Assembly (NCBI RefSeq): GCF_003626535.1
Contig: NZ_RBAL01000026.1
Coordinates: 25,399 to 89,398 of the forward strand
Reading direction: 5' to 3'
Length of the DNA stretch: 64,000 bases
From: Streptomyces hoynatensis
Lineage (GTDB): Bacteria > Actinomycetota > Actinomycetes > Streptomycetales > Streptomycetaceae
The notes beneath the pieces were generated by a model. It had not been told where the DNA came from, made no database searches, and worked only from the letters and a program-made list of their open reading frames with translations. Positions 43,501 to 52,600 of the stretch are shown here, piece by piece (the first letter of the stretch is position 1; each line of letters begins with the position of its first letter). A program made the position numbers and the translations under genes.

Positions 43501-46500
43501 GAGGACCAGGGGCAGCACCGCGCTGCGGTCGAGGCCGCGGGCGGCGTCGAAGAGCCGGAGGCCGTGCTCGTCGGTGAGCGGGACGAAGCCGGTGCGGGCC
43601 ATCCGCGCCAGGTCGGCCTGTTCCAGGTGTCCGGTCATGCCGCTGGCCTGGGCCCAGTAGCCCCAGGCGAGGGAGGTGGCGGGCAGTCCCTGGGCGCGGC
43701 GGTGCGCGGCGAGGGCGTCCAGGAAGACGTTGGCGGCGGCGTAGTTGGCCTGTCCCGCGTTGCCGAGGGTGCCGGCGGCGGAGGAGAAGAGGACGAACTC
43801 GGCCAGGTTCAAGTCGCGGGTGAGTTCGTGCAGGTGCCAGGCCGCGTCCGCCTTCGGCCGCAGCACCGTCTCCAGCCGCTCCGGCGACTGGGCGGGCAGC
43901 ACGCCGTCGTCGAGGACGCCGGCCGCGTGGACGACGGTGGTCAGCGGGTGCTCGTCCGGGATGCCGGCCAGGAGGGCGGCGAGGGCGTCGGGGTCGGCGG
44001 TGTCACAGGCGGCGATGGTGGCCCGGACGCCCAGGTCTTCGAGGTCGGCGGCGAGTTGGACGGCGCCGGGGGCCTCGGGGCCGCGGCGGCTGGCCAGCAG
44101 CAGGTGACCGGCGCGGCCGGTGGCGGCGTAGTGCCTGGCCAGCAGGGCGCCCAGGGTGCCGGTGCCGCCGGTGATCAGGACCGTGCCCGCCCCCTCGGCC
44201 CCGGCACCGGCGGCGCCGGGCACGGTGGGCGGCAGGGTGAGGACGATCTTGCCGGTGTGCCGGGCCTGGGAGAGGTACCGGAACGCCTCGGGGGCCTGCC
44301 TGATGTCCCAGGTGGTCGCCGGCAGCGGGCGAAGCGCCCCGCTCTCGAACAACTCCCGCAGCTCGGCCAGCATCTCCTGGACCCGGTCCTCGCCCGCCTC
44401 CATGAGGTCGAACGCCCGGTAGCGGGCGCCGCCGTACCGGGCGGCCACCTCCTCGGCGTCCCTGATGTCGGTCTTGCCCATCTCCACGAACCGGCCGCCC
44501 GGGCCGAGCAGCCGCAGGGAGGCGTCGACGTACTCGCGGGCCAGGGAGTTGAGGACGATGTCGATGCCGTGGCCTGCGGTGGCCTGGCGGAACTCCTCCT
44601 CGAAGCCGAGGGTGCGGGAGTCGGCGATGCGCCCGGGCGGCAGGCCCTGGGCGCGCAGCGTGTCCCACTTGCCCCGGCTTGCGGTGCCGTACACCTCAAG
44701 GCCCCAGTGCCGCGCCAGCTGCACCGCCGCCATGCCCACGCCCCCGGTGGCCGCATGCACCAGCAGCGACTCGCCCGCCCGCGCCCCCGCCAGATCCCGC
44801 AACGCGTAGAACGCCGTCAGGAACACCACAGGAACCGTCGCCGCCTGCGTGAAACTCCACCCCCGCGGCATCGGCACCAGCAACCGCCGATCCGCCACCG
44901 TCACCGGCCCCGTCCCGTCCGTGAACAGGCCCATCACCCGATCACCAGGACGCAACCCCACCACGCCAGGCCCCACCTCAAGCACCACACCCGCACCCTC
45001 ACCACCCGGCGGACGCGCATCGGGGACCATGCCGAGGGCGATCATGACGTCGCGGAAGTTGAGGCCGGCGGCACGGACGGCGAGCCGGACCTGCCCCTCG
45101 GCCAGCGGGGCGTCGATGGGCGGGTGCGGGACGAAGGCCAGGTTGTCCACGGTGCCGCGGGTGGGCAGGTCGAGCCGCCAGGAGGCGGTGGCCTCCGCGG
45201 GCGGCGCCAGGACGGGCTCGGCGCCGCTGCGGGTCAGGCGCGGGGCGCTCGCCGCGCCCTGGCGCAGCGCGAGTTGGGGCTCGTTCTCCGCGGCGGCCAG
45301 GGCGGCGTGCAGGGCCCGCAGGGACGGCCGCTGCCCGTCGTGGTCGATGATGCGGAACCGGCCGGGGTTCTCGGTCTGCGCCGAGCGGACCAGGCCCCAC
45401 ACGGGGGCGGCCGCCAGGTCGCGGACGCCGTCGCCCTCGTGGGTGGCCACGGCGTGCCGGGTGAGCAGCACGAGGGGCGTGCCGCTCAGCCGCTCCTCCG
45501 GCAGCCAGGACTGGAGCAGGCCGAGCGCGTGGCCGGTGGCCGCCCGCACGGCGGCGAGCGGCGCCGCCTCATCCCGGGCCCGGTCGCAGGGGGCGAGCAC
45601 CGCGTCGGGCGCCCCGCCGTTCTCGCCGTTCTCGCCGTTCTGGCCGTTCTCGCCGAGCGCGGCGAGCAGCGCGGCGAGGTCGGGGTACCGCTCGACCGCG
45701 GCCCCCGACTCCCGCAGCGCGGCGGCGAGTTCCGGGTCGTCCTCGCCGAGGATCGCGAGCCGGGCCACGGCCGGCGCCTCGGGGAGGGCGACCGGCGTCC
45801 ACGCCACGTGGTAGAGGTCGTCGCCGCCCGCGGCGGTCGCCTCCGCCAGCTGCTCGGCGGCCACGGCGCGCATCACGAGGGTGTCGATGCCGAGGACCGG
45901 CGCGCCGGTGGCGTCGCCGCACACGAGGCCGAGCGCGTCCGGGTCGGAGACGTCGATCCTGACGCGCAGCGTGCCCGCGCCGGTGGCGTGCAGCGCGATG
46001 CCCCGCCACGCGAAGGGGAGCCGCACCGCGCCGTCCTCCGTGCCGCCGGCGGCGGGGGCGTGGAGGCCGAGGGCGTGCAGCGCGGCGTCGAGGAGGGCCG
46101 GGTGGATGCCGAAGTCGTCGAGCCCCGCGGCGTTCTCGGGCAGGGCGACCTCGGCGTAGAGGATGTCGCCGCGCCGCCAGGCTGCCTTGAGGCCCTGGAA
46201 GGTCGGCCCGTACTGATAGCCGAACCCGGCGAGCCGTTCGTAGAGGCCCGCGGTGTCGAGGGCGGCGGCCCCCGCGGGCGGCCAGCTGGTCAACTCGGCG
46301 GCGAACGCGGGCGGTTCGGCACGGCCCTGGCCGAGGGTGCCGGTGGCGTGCCGGGTCCAGGGCTGCTCGGCCCGGGCGTCGGCGGCCCGGGAGTGGATGG
46401 CGAGCGGGCGGCTGCCGTCCTCCTCGGCGGGCCCCAGCTGCACCTGGAGCTGAACGGTGCCGGTGGCGGGCAGCACCAGCGGGGCCTCCAGGGTCAGCTC

Positions 46501-49500
46501 GTCGAGGCTGCCGCAGTCGGCCTGGTCGCCCGCCTGGAGGGCGAGTTCGACGAAGGCGGTGCCTGGCAGCAGGACGGTGTCGTGGACGGCGTGGTCGGCC
46601 AGCCAGGGGTGGGTGCGCAGCGAGAGCCGTCCGGTGAACAGGTACCCGTCCCCCTCCGCGAGGGGCACGGCGGCGGCGAGGAGGGGGTGGTCCGCGGTGG
46701 CGAGCCCCAGGGAGGCGGGGTCGCCGGCGCCCGAGGCGTCGATCCAGTAGTGCTCGTGCTGGAAGGGGTAGGTGGGCAGCTCGACGGTGTGCTGGGTGGG
46801 GTAGAGGGCGGTCCAGTGGGGGGTGGTGTGGGTGTGTGTGGTGGCGAGGGAGGTGAGGAGGCGGTGCCAGGTGCCTTCGTTGCGGCGGAGGGTGCCGGTG
46901 ACGAGGGTGGTGTGGGCGTGGCCGTGGGTTTCGGCGGTGTCCTGGATGCTGTGGGTGAGGACGGGGTGGGGGCTGGTTTCGATGAAGAGGGTGTGTCCGT
47001 CCTCCAGGAGGCGGCGGGTGGTGGTCTCGAACTCGACGGTGGTGCGGAGGTTGTCGTACCAGTAGGTGGCATCCAGGGGGCCGTTGGTGTAGTCGGCGAC
47101 GGTGGAGTAGAAGGCGATCCGCGGTTCCTGGGGCTGGATGGGGGCGAGGAGTTCGAGCAGGCGCTCGCGGATGGTTTCGACGTGGTGGGTGTGGGAGGCG
47201 TAGTCCACCGGTATGCGGCGGGCGCGGATGCCGTCCTGCTCGCAGTGGGTGAACATCTCGTCGAGCGCGTCGGCGTCTCCGGCGACCACCGTCGACTGTG
47301 GTCCGTTGACCGCGGCGATGGCGATGCGGCCTTCCCACCGCTGGATCAGCTGGGCGGCCTGGTCCTTGGGGAGAGGGAGTGAGGTCATTCCGCCGCGTCC
47401 GGTGATGGCGGAGAGGGCCTGGGAGCGGAGGGTGACGATCCGGGCGGCGTCTTCGAGGGTGAGGGCGCCTGCGATGTGGGCGGCGGCGATCTCGCCCTGG
47501 GAGTGCCCGACGACCGCATCGGGGGTGACGCCAAGGGACTCCCACAACCGGGCCAGGGAGACCATCAGGGCGAACAGTGCGGGCTGCACCACATCCACCC
47601 GGTCGAAGCCGGGTGCGTCTTCGGCCTCGCGCAGGACGTCGAGGAGGTTCCAGTCGGTGAACGGGGCAAGTGCCTCGGCGCATTCGTGCAGCGCCCGGGC
47701 GAACACCGGTGAGGTGTCCATGAGTTCGACGCCCATGCGGACCCACTGGGAGCCCTGCCCGGGGAAGACGAACACGGTCTTCCCGTCGTGCTCCTCCTCC
47801 GTGGCCACGGCACGCACGCAGTCCGGCGACTCCTGGCCTTCGGCGAGGGCGGTCAATGCGCTGCGGAAGTCGGCGAGGTTGCGGCCGAGGAGGATGGCGC
47901 GCTGGTCGAAGGTGGTGCGGGTGGTGGCCAGGGAGTAGCCGATGGCGGCGGGGTCGGGCTCCGGGGTGCGGTCGAGGTGTTCCAGCAGTTGCCGTGCCTG
48001 GGCGCGCAGCGCGGCCTCGGACTTCGCCGACAGCAGCCACGGCAACGTCCCATCCGTCGCCGCCGGGGCCGGCACGGCCGTCGCCGTGGCCTCCTCCCCG
48101 TCGCCGGCCCCGTGGCCGATCCCGTCGCCACCCCCCTCGCGGACCCCGTCCCGGGCCTCCGGCTCGGGGGCCTCCTCCAGCACCACGTGGGCGTTGGTGC
48201 CGCTGACGCCGAACGCGGAGACGGCGGCCCGCCGCGGGTGGTCCGTCTCGGGCCACGGCCTGGTCTCGGTCAGCAGCTCCACCGCACCGGAGGACCAGTC
48301 CACGTGCGGGGTCGGCTCGTCCACGTGCAGGGTCTTCGGCAGCGTGCCGTGGCGCAGCGCCATGACCATCTTGATGACGCCGCCCGCCCCGGCGGCGGCC
48401 TGGGTGTGGCCGATGTTCGACTTGAGGGAGCCCAGCCACAGCGGTTGGCCTTCGGGCCGGTCCTGGCCGTAGGTGGCGAGCAGCGCCTGCGCTTCGATGG
48501 GGTCGCCGAGGGTGGTGCCGGTGCCGTGGCCCTCCACGGCGTCCACCTCGGCGGGCGCCAGGCGGGCGTTGGCGAGGGCCTGCCGGATGACGCGCTGCTG
48601 GGAGGGGCCGTTGGGCGCGGTGAGGCCGTTGCTCGCGCCGTCCTGGTTCACCGCCGAGCCGCGCAGCACCGCGAGGACCTCGTGCCCGTTGCGGCGCGCG
48701 TCCGACAGCTTCTCCACCAGCAGCAGGCCCACGCCCTCGCCCCAGCCGGTGCCGTCGGCCCCCGCCGCGAACGCCTTGCAGCGGCCGTCCCCGGCAAGGC
48801 CGCGCTGCCTGCTGAACTCGATGAAGGCACCCGGCGTGGCCAGCACCGCCACGCCGCCCGCCAGGGCCAGGGAGCACTCGCCCGCGCGCAGCGACTGGGC
48901 TGCCAGGTGCAGGGCGATCAGCGCGGAGGAGCAGGCGGTGTCCACCGTCACCGCCGGCCCCTCCAGGCCCAGGGTGTAGGCGACGCGCCCCGAGGCGACG
49001 CTGGTGGCGCTGCCGGTCAGCAGGTAGCCCTCGTACTCCTGGGACCTGCCGCCCTCCGAGTACGGGTTGTAGTCCACCGACATGGCGCCCACGAACACGC
49101 CCGTCCTGCTGCCGCGCAGCGTCGCCGGGTCGACCCCGGCGCGTTCCAGGGTCTCCCAGGCGACCTCAAGGAGCAGCCGCTGCTGCGGGTCCATCGACAC
49201 GGCCTCGCGCGGGCTGATCCCGAAGAAGGCCGGGTCGAAGCCGGCCGCGTCGGCGAGGAACCCGCCCTCGGTCACGTACGAGGTGCCGGGCCGGTCCGGG
49301 TCGGGGTCGTAGAGCCCGGCCACGTCCCAGCCGCGGTCCTCGGGGAAGGGCGAGACGGCGTCGGTGCCGGAGGCGACCAGCTCCCACAGCCCCTCGGGCG
49401 AGGTGACGCCGCCGGGAAAGCGGCAGCCCATGCCGACGATGGCGATCGGCTCCCGCTGCTCGGCCTCCAGCTCGTGCAGCCGCTGCCGTGTCTGCCGGAG

Positions 49501-49551
49501 ATCGGTGGTGGCGCGCTTGAGGTAGTCACGGAGCTTCTGCTCATTCGACAT
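37546..49551 (-). CDS. Type I PKS, two modules: KS-AT(mm)-DH-ER-KR-ACP and KS-AT(mm)-DH-KR-ACP
   Basis: 4001 residues from ATG 49551 (MSNEQKLRDYLKRAT); GGGGGAG lies 8 nt upstream, and ATG 49566 would add five residues. Module 1: KS with Cys207 and DTACSSALI; AT with GHSQGE and YASH (about 784-787), methylmalonyl type; DH His987 in HAVHDTVLLPG (Asp instead of the usual Gly four after His); ER about 1465-1775 with NFRDVMIALGMVP and HAATGGVGMAA; KR about 1790-1975 with LDD (B-type) and catalytic Ser/Tyr; ACP Ser about 2105 (GFDSLT). Module 2: KS Cys about 2343, methylmalonyl AT (YASH), DH (HAVHDTVLLPG again), KR with LDD, ACP (GFDSLT). C-terminal docking helices end FDFIDQELGRALD. Predicted chemistry: one fully reduced methyl-branched unit, then one methyl-substituted alkene. 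Confidence 0.95.
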   Translation of the reverse strand: MSNEQKLRDYLKRATTDLRQTRQRLHELEAEQREPIAIVGMGCRFPGGVTSPEGLWELVASGTDAVSPFPEDRGWDVAGLYDPDPDRPGTSYVTEGGFLADAAGFDPAFFGISPREAVSMDPQQRLLLEVAWETLERAGVDPATLRGSRTGVFVGAMSVDYNPYSEGGRSQEYEGYLLTGSATSVASGRVAYTLGLEGPAVTVDTACSSALIALHLAAQSLRAGECSLALAGGVAVLATPGAFIEFSRQRGLAGDGRCKAFAAGADGTGWGEGVGLLLVEKLSDARRNGHEVLAVLRGSAVNQDGASNGLTAPNGPSQQRVIRQALANARLAPAEVDAVEGHGTGTTLGDPIEAQALLATYGQDRPEGQPLWLGSLKSNIGHTQAAAGAGGVIKMVMALRHGTLPKTLHVDEPTPHVDWSSGAVELLTETRPWPETDHPRRAAVSAFGVSGTNAHVVLEEAPEPEARDGVREGGGDGIGHGAGDGEEATATAVPAPAATDGTLPWLLSAKSEAALRAQARQLLEHLDRTPEPDPAAIGYSLATTRTTFDQRAILLGRNLADFRSALTALAEGQESPDCVRAVATEEEHDGKTVFVFPGQGSQWVRMGVELMDTSPVFARALHECAEALAPFTDWNLLDVLREAEDAPGFDRVDVVQPALFALMVSLARLWESLGVTPDAVVGHSQGEIAAAHIAGALTLEDAARIVTLRSQALSAITGRGGMTSLPLPKDQAAQLIQRWEGRIAIAAVNGPQSTVVAGDADALDEMFTHCEQDGIRARRIPVDYASHTHHVETIRERLLELLAPIQPQEPRIAFYSTVADYTNGPLDATYWYDNLRTTVEFETTTRRLLEDGHTLFIETSPHPVLTHSIQDTAETHGHAHTTLVTGTLRRNEGTWHRLLTSLATTHTHTTPHWTALYPTQHTVELPTYPFQHEHYWIDASGAGDPASLGLATADHPLLAAAVPLAEGDGYLFTGRLSLRTHPWLADHAVHDTVLLPGTAFVELALQAGDQADCGSLDELTLEAPLVLPATGTVQLQVQLGPAEEDGSRPLAIHSRAADARAEQPWTRHATGTLGQGRAEPPAFAAELTSWPPAGAAALDTAGLYERLAGFGYQYGPTFQGLKAAWRRGDILYAEVALPENAAGLDDFGIHPALLDAALHALGLHAPAAGGTEDGAVRLPFAWRGIALHATGAGTLRVRIDVSDPDALGLVCGDATGAPVLGIDTLVMRAVAAEQLAEATAAGGDDLYHVAWTPVALPEAPAVARLAILGEDDPELAAALRESGAAVERYPDLAALLAALGENGQNGENGENGGAPDAVLAPCDRARDEAAPLAAVRAATGHALGLLQSWLPEERLSGTPLVLLTRHAVATHEGDGVRDLAAAPVWGLVRSAQTENPGRFRIIDHDGQRPSLRALHAALAAAENEPQLALRQGAASAPRLTRSGAEPVLAPPAEATASWRLDLPTRGTVDNLAFVPHPPIDAPLAEGQVRLAVRAAGLNFRDVMIALGMVPDARPPGGEGAGVVLEVGPGVVGLRPGDRVMGLFTDGTGPVTVADRRLLVPMPRGWSFTQAATVPVVFLTAFYALRDLAGARAGESLLVHAATGGVGMAAVQLARHWGLEVYGTASRGKWDTLRAQGLPPGRIADSRTLGFEEEFRQATAGHGIDIVLNSLAREYVDASLRLLGPGGRFVEMGKTDIRDAEEVAARYGGARYRAFDLMEAGEDRVQEMLAELRELFESGALRPLPATTWDIRQAPEAFRYLSQARHTGKIVLTLPPTVPGAAGAGAEGAGTVLITGGTGTLGALLARHYAATGRAGHLLLASRRGPEAPGAVQLAADLEDLGVRATIAACDTADPDALAALLAGIPDEHPLTTVVHAAGVLDDGVLPAQSPERLETVLRPKADAAWHLHELTRDLNLAEFVLFSSAAGTLGNAGQANYAAANVFLDALAAHRRAQGLPATSLAWGYWAQASGMTGHLEQADLARMARTGFVPLTDEHGLRLFDAARGLDRSAVLPLVLNPAGLRTLDHPPALLRGLIRTPARRAARRAGGAEAGASFAQRLHGLSEIEQHRTVLGLVLAQIAAVLGHASAETINPEQPFKSIGFDSLTSVELRNRLGGATGLRLPATLTFDHPTPDALARQLRADLTGGAAGATAVPSAPAAVAVPAVGEEEPIAIIAMSCRYPGGATSPEKLWQLVADGVDAIGPFPDNRDWDLDNLFDDDPDAPGRSYVRNGGFVPDVADFDASFFGISPREALTMDPQQRLLLHSAWEAIERAGMDPTSLRGTQTGVFIGAMSVDYGPCRHVTPEGYEGYLLTGSATSVASGRLSYVLGLEGPALSIDTACSSSLVAVHTAARSLRSGECSLALAGGAAVLVSPRAFVEFSRQRGLARDGRVKAFADAADGTAWGEGVGLLLLERLSDAERNGHEVLALIRGSAVNQDGASNGLTAPNGPSQQRVIRQALANARLAPAEIDAVEAHGTGTTLGDPIEAQALLATYGQDRPEDQPLWLGSVKSNIGHAQTAGGAAALIKMVMAMRHGVLPKTLHVDRPSTHVDWSAGAVELLTEARPWPETGRPRRAGVSSFGVSGTNAHLILEQAPAPGAEPEPPQDEAAPAVTTDGTLPWLLSAKSETALRAQAARLLDHLDHHPDLTPAAVGHTLATARTAFDHRAVLLGRGLADFRGALGALATGEEAPHLVTGTAAPQPGRTVFVFPGQGSQWARMGVELMESSPVFARALHECAEALAPFTDWNLLDVLREAEGAPGFDRVDVVQPALFALMVSLAKLWESLGVRPDAVVGHSQGEIAAAHIAGALTLKDAARIVTLRSQALSAITGRGGMTSLPLPKEQALELIARWEGRIAIAAVNGPQSTVVAGDADALDEMFTHCEQDGIRARRIPVDYASHTHHVETIRERLLELLAPIQPQEPRIAFYSTVADYTDGPLDATYWYDNLRTTVEFETTTRRLLADGHTLFIETSPHPVLTLAVQDTVEAREQAGEVKATGTLRRDEGGWHRVLTSLAAAQTHVAPDWEKFFPRGRRPVGLPTYPFQARRYWLEAGPTSGDPEDLGLAGTEHALLGTAVPLAEEGDGYLCTGRLSLRTHPWLADHAVHDTVLLPGTAFVELVLEAGRHAGTPVVEELTLEAPLVLPPTGSVRLQVRVGAPGEDGSRQVTVHSGPGGAAAEQPWTRHATGTLAVAEEEAEAFGEEPAAWPPAGAKALDAEDLYDRLADRGYHYGPTFQGLTAAWEEGEVRYAEVALPEDLTGLDRFHLHPALLDAALHAIGLGGDAAAATGREAGIRLPFAWSGVRLHATGAGAVRVRVAPGGADTLSLQLADADGRPVAEVRSLAMRPITQEQLAAAAGAGGTADSLFRLDWVAAPAASAAAAEGRWALLGEAAAYGPALKAVDGIRAETHPDLAACLAGEGEAPGVVLAACPRGVPVREAVGAVLDLLREWLAEERLNDSRLVVLTRGAVAAAEGEDVPDLSAAAVWGLLRSAQTEHPGRFTLVDLDQDGPGLPAALATGEPQLAVRDGALLVPRLARAAAPAPAGGPGAGLAEGGTVLITGGTGTLGALLARHYAAARPDLHLLLVSRRGADAPGAAELAAELDASGARVRIAACDTADREALAALLASVPEAHPLTSVVHTAGVLDDGVLEAQTRGRLDAVLRPKADAAWHLHELTRDLNLAEFVLFSSAAGTLGNAGQANYAAANVYLDALAAHRRARGLPATSLAWGYWAQASGMTGHLGEVDVSRMARTGIGALSAEEGLALYDAGRAHGAAFLVTTRIDASALRGLDEVPAILRGLVRGRARRAASAGAGAPGAGALRQRLATLAEAERAELLTELVRTQVALVLSYGSPGEVEPERAFKDLGFDSLTAVELRNRLGAATGLRLPATLVFDYPTPAALAGYLGEGLAPREGAGDGARARSVLDELDRLERSLTAAAPDGALRAKVATRLGALLAQWNGAAEESRGASVADALEAAGASEIFDFIDQELGRALD
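40610..41440. repeat. Methylmalonyl-AT block, near-identical to 46958-47788
   Basis: About 830 bp in the AT of module 2 of this PKS aligns without gaps (constant offset 6348) to 46958-47788 in the AT of module 1, with only scattered mismatches. Part of it (about 500 bp around 53960-54480) recurs in the neighbouring PKS gene, but there the middle of the domain differs and carries an insertion. Confidence 0.8.
43895..44187. repeat. KR N-terminal block, near-identical to 50640-50932
   Basis: About 290 bp encoding the cofactor-binding half of the KR domain aligns without gaps (offset 6745) to 50640-50932 in the other ER-containing module, nearly base for base. Both encode the same cofactor-loop region (TGGTGTLGALLARHYAATG). 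Confidence 0.8.
45616..45651. repeat. 9-bp tandem repeat in a KR linker, (GCCGTTCTC)x4
   Basis: Four copies of a 9-bp unit, the third differing at one base, encode an in-frame ENG/QNG-rich stretch (GENGQNGENGENGG, about residues 1300-1313) in the surface region before the ER. It is absent from the other modules. Slippage expansion in a tolerant loop is the simplest reading. Confidence 0.85.
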
Positions 49552-49621
49552 GCGGATCTCCCCCATGAGGTGACCGGGAAGGTCGGATTGCGGACGTGGC
49601 CGGTGGGCGGGTGGGTGCGGG

Positions 49622-52600
49622 TCAGTAGGCTTCGAGTTCGTTGTCGAGCACGTCGAACAGCTCGTCGTCCGTGGCCGAGGCGAGGTCGTCGGACGCGGCG
49701 GGGCGCGCGGTCTCGTTCCAGGCGCGCAGGACGGCTTGGAGCCGGGCGCCGATCGCCTCCCGCGCCTCCTCGTCCGGGTCCGCGGCGCGCAGGGCGCTCT
49801 CCAGCTTCCCGAGGTCGGCGAGTACCGCGTGGGTCCAGGCGGCCTCGTCCGGGGTGATCTCCCGGCGCAGGAGGTCGACCAGGGCGGCCGGGGTGGGGTG
49901 GTCGAAGACGAGCGTGGAGGGCAGCCGCAGGCCGGTGGCCGCGTTGAGGCGGTTGCGGAGTTCGACGGCGGTGAGGGAGTCGAAGCCGAGTTCCTTGAAC
50001 GACCTCTCCAGGGGAACGGTGTCCGTGCCCGCGTAGCCGAGGACCACGGTGACCTCGCTGCGCACCAGGTTCCGCAGCAGGCGGGTGCGTTCCTCCTCGT
50101 CGAGCCCGCCGAGGCGTTCGGCGAGCGGCGGGCCGGAGTGGGCCGTGGCCGCCCCGGAGCCCGCGGCGGCGCGGCGGGCCGGCGCCCGGACCAGTCCGCG
50201 CAGCAGCGGGGGCACGGACTCGGCCTCCCGCAGCGCCGTCTCGTTCAGCCGGACGGGCAAGGTGAGGGCCTGGGTGTGGGCGTGGGCGGCGTCGTAGAGG
50301 GCGAGGCCGAGTTCCGTGGAGAGCGGGACGATGCCGGTGCGGGCCATCCGGGTGCGGTCGGCCTCGTCGAGGTGCCCGGTCATGCCGCTGGCCTCCTCCC
50401 ACAGGCCCCAGGCGAGGGAGGTGGCGGGCAGTCCCTGGGCGCGGCGGTGCGCGGCCAGGGCGTCCAGGAAGGCGTTCGCCGTGGCGTAGTTGGCCTGGCC
50501 GCCGCCGCCGAGGGTGCCGGCGGCGGAGGAGAAGAGGACGAACTCGGCCGGGTCCAGGTCCCGGGTCAGCCGGTGCAGGTGCCAGGCGGCGTCGATCTTG
50601 GGGCGCAGCACCTTCTCGAACCGCTCGGGGGTCTGCGTGGGCAGCACGCCGTCGTCGAGGATGCCGGCCGCGTGGACGACGGTGGTCAGCGGGTGCTCGT
50701 CCGGGATGCCGGCCAGGAGGGTGGCGAGGGCGTCGGGGTCGGCGGTGTCGCAGGCGGCGATGGTGGCCCGGACGCCCAGGTCTTCGAGGTCGGCGGCGAG
50801 TTGGACGGCGCCGGGGGCCTCGGGGCCGCGGCGGCTGGCCAGCAGCAGGTGACCGGCGCGGCCGGTGGCGGCGTAGTGCCTGGCCAGCAGGGCGCCCAGG
50901 GTGCCGGTGCCGCCGGTGATCAGGACCGTGCCCTCGGGGTCGGGGGCGGCCGGGTAGGTGAGCACGATCTTGCCGGTGTGCCTGGCCTGGGAGAGGTAGC
51001 GGAAGGCGTCCGCGGCGTGCCGCACGTCCCACGCCGTCGTGGGCAGCGGCGTGAGCGCGCCACTCTCGAACAGCTGCCGCAGGTCGAGGAGCATCTCCTG
51101 CAGCCGGTCCTCGCCCGCGTCCATGACGTCGAACGCCTGGTAGCCGATGCCGGGGTGCTCCCCCTCGACCTGCCGCGGATCGCGGATGTCGGTCTTGCCC
51201 ATTTCGAGGAACCGGCCGCCCTCGGGATTCACCAGCCGCAGCGAGGCGTCGGTGAACTCGTGCGCGAGCGCGTTGAGCACCACGTCGAAGCCGCGGCCCG
51301 CGGTGGCCCGGCGGAACTGCTCCTCGAAGTCGAGGGTGCGGGAGTTGGCGATGCGCTCCGCGGCGAGGCCCTGGCGGCGCAGCGTGTCCCACTTGCCGGG
51401 GCTCGCCGTGCCGTACGCCTCCACGCCCCAGTGGCGCGCCAGTTGCACGGCCGCCATGCCGACGCCGCCGGTGGCGGCGTGGATCAGCAGCGACTCGCCC
51501 TTCTCGATGCCGGCGAGGTCCCGCAGCCCGTAGTAGGCGGTCAGGAACACGACGGGGGCGGCGGCGGCCTCGGCGAAGGTCCAGCCCGCCGGCATCCGCA
51601 CCAGCACCCGGTGGTCGACGACGCAGACCGGCCCCGTGCCGCCGGGCAACAGCCCCATCACCCGGTCCCCCGGGGCGAGTTCGGTGACGCCCTCGCCGAC
51701 TTCGAGGACCACGCCCGCGCCCTCGCCGCCGGGCGGGCGGGTGTCCTTCAGGTTCATGCCGAGCGAGACGATGATGTCGCGGAAGTTCACGCCGGAGGCG
51801 CGCAGCGACAGCCGCACCTGGCCCGGTTCGAGCGGCGCCCACGCCTGCGGGTAGGGGGCGAGGGTCAGGTTCTCCAGGCTGCCGCGTTCCGTCAGGTCCA
51901 GGCGCCAGGCCGCGGCCTCGGGGACGGCCAGCTCGCCCCGGGCGGCAGCCCTGGCCAGGCGCGGGGCGAGGAGGGCGCCGTCCCGGGCGGCGAGCTGCGG
52001 CTCCTCCCCGGCGGCCAGCAGCGGCAGGAGGGTGTCGGGCAGGCCGCGGCCGTCGAGGTCGAGAAGGGCGAAGCGGCCCGGGTTCTCCGTCTGCGCCGAA
52101 CGCAGCAGCCCCCACACGGGGGCGTGGGCGAGGTCGGGCACGTCCTCCCCGACCCGGGTGGCCACGGCGCCCGAGGTGACCACGAGCAGCCGGGAGCCGG
52201 CGGTGCGCCCGTCGGCCAGCCACTCCTGCACCAGGCCCAGCACGCGGAACGCGGCCTCCCGCGCCGCCGCGGTCACCTCGGACCCGGAACCCGCCGGGCC
52301 CGTGGGGCCCTCGGCACCGAAGGCGGGGGCCGCGGGCTCCGCGGGGCCGCCGAGTACCGCGAGGACAACCTCGGGCAGCTCGGCGTCGTCCGGCAGCTCC
52401 GCGAGCGCCGGGACGGGGCGCGGCGCAACACCGGCCGCCGCCAGGGCCGCGGCGAGTTCCGCGGGCGGCGGCGCGCCCTCGGCGAGTAGTCCCCAGGTGA
52501 CGGCCGGGACCTGGGCGGGCGCGGCGGCAGGCACCCAGTCCAGCCGGTACAGCTGCTCGGGCCCGGCCGCGGCCGGGGTCAGGTCGCCGCGGTTGACGGG

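Noticed and set aside
41128..47382. Open plus-strand frame of about 2080 codons antisense to the PKS gene (similar long ones at 35497-40056 and 56683-59967)
   Set aside because: High-GC antisense shadow: composition dominated by Gly/Arg/Val/Gln, no domain, no start context, and the opposite strand encodes full PKS domains.
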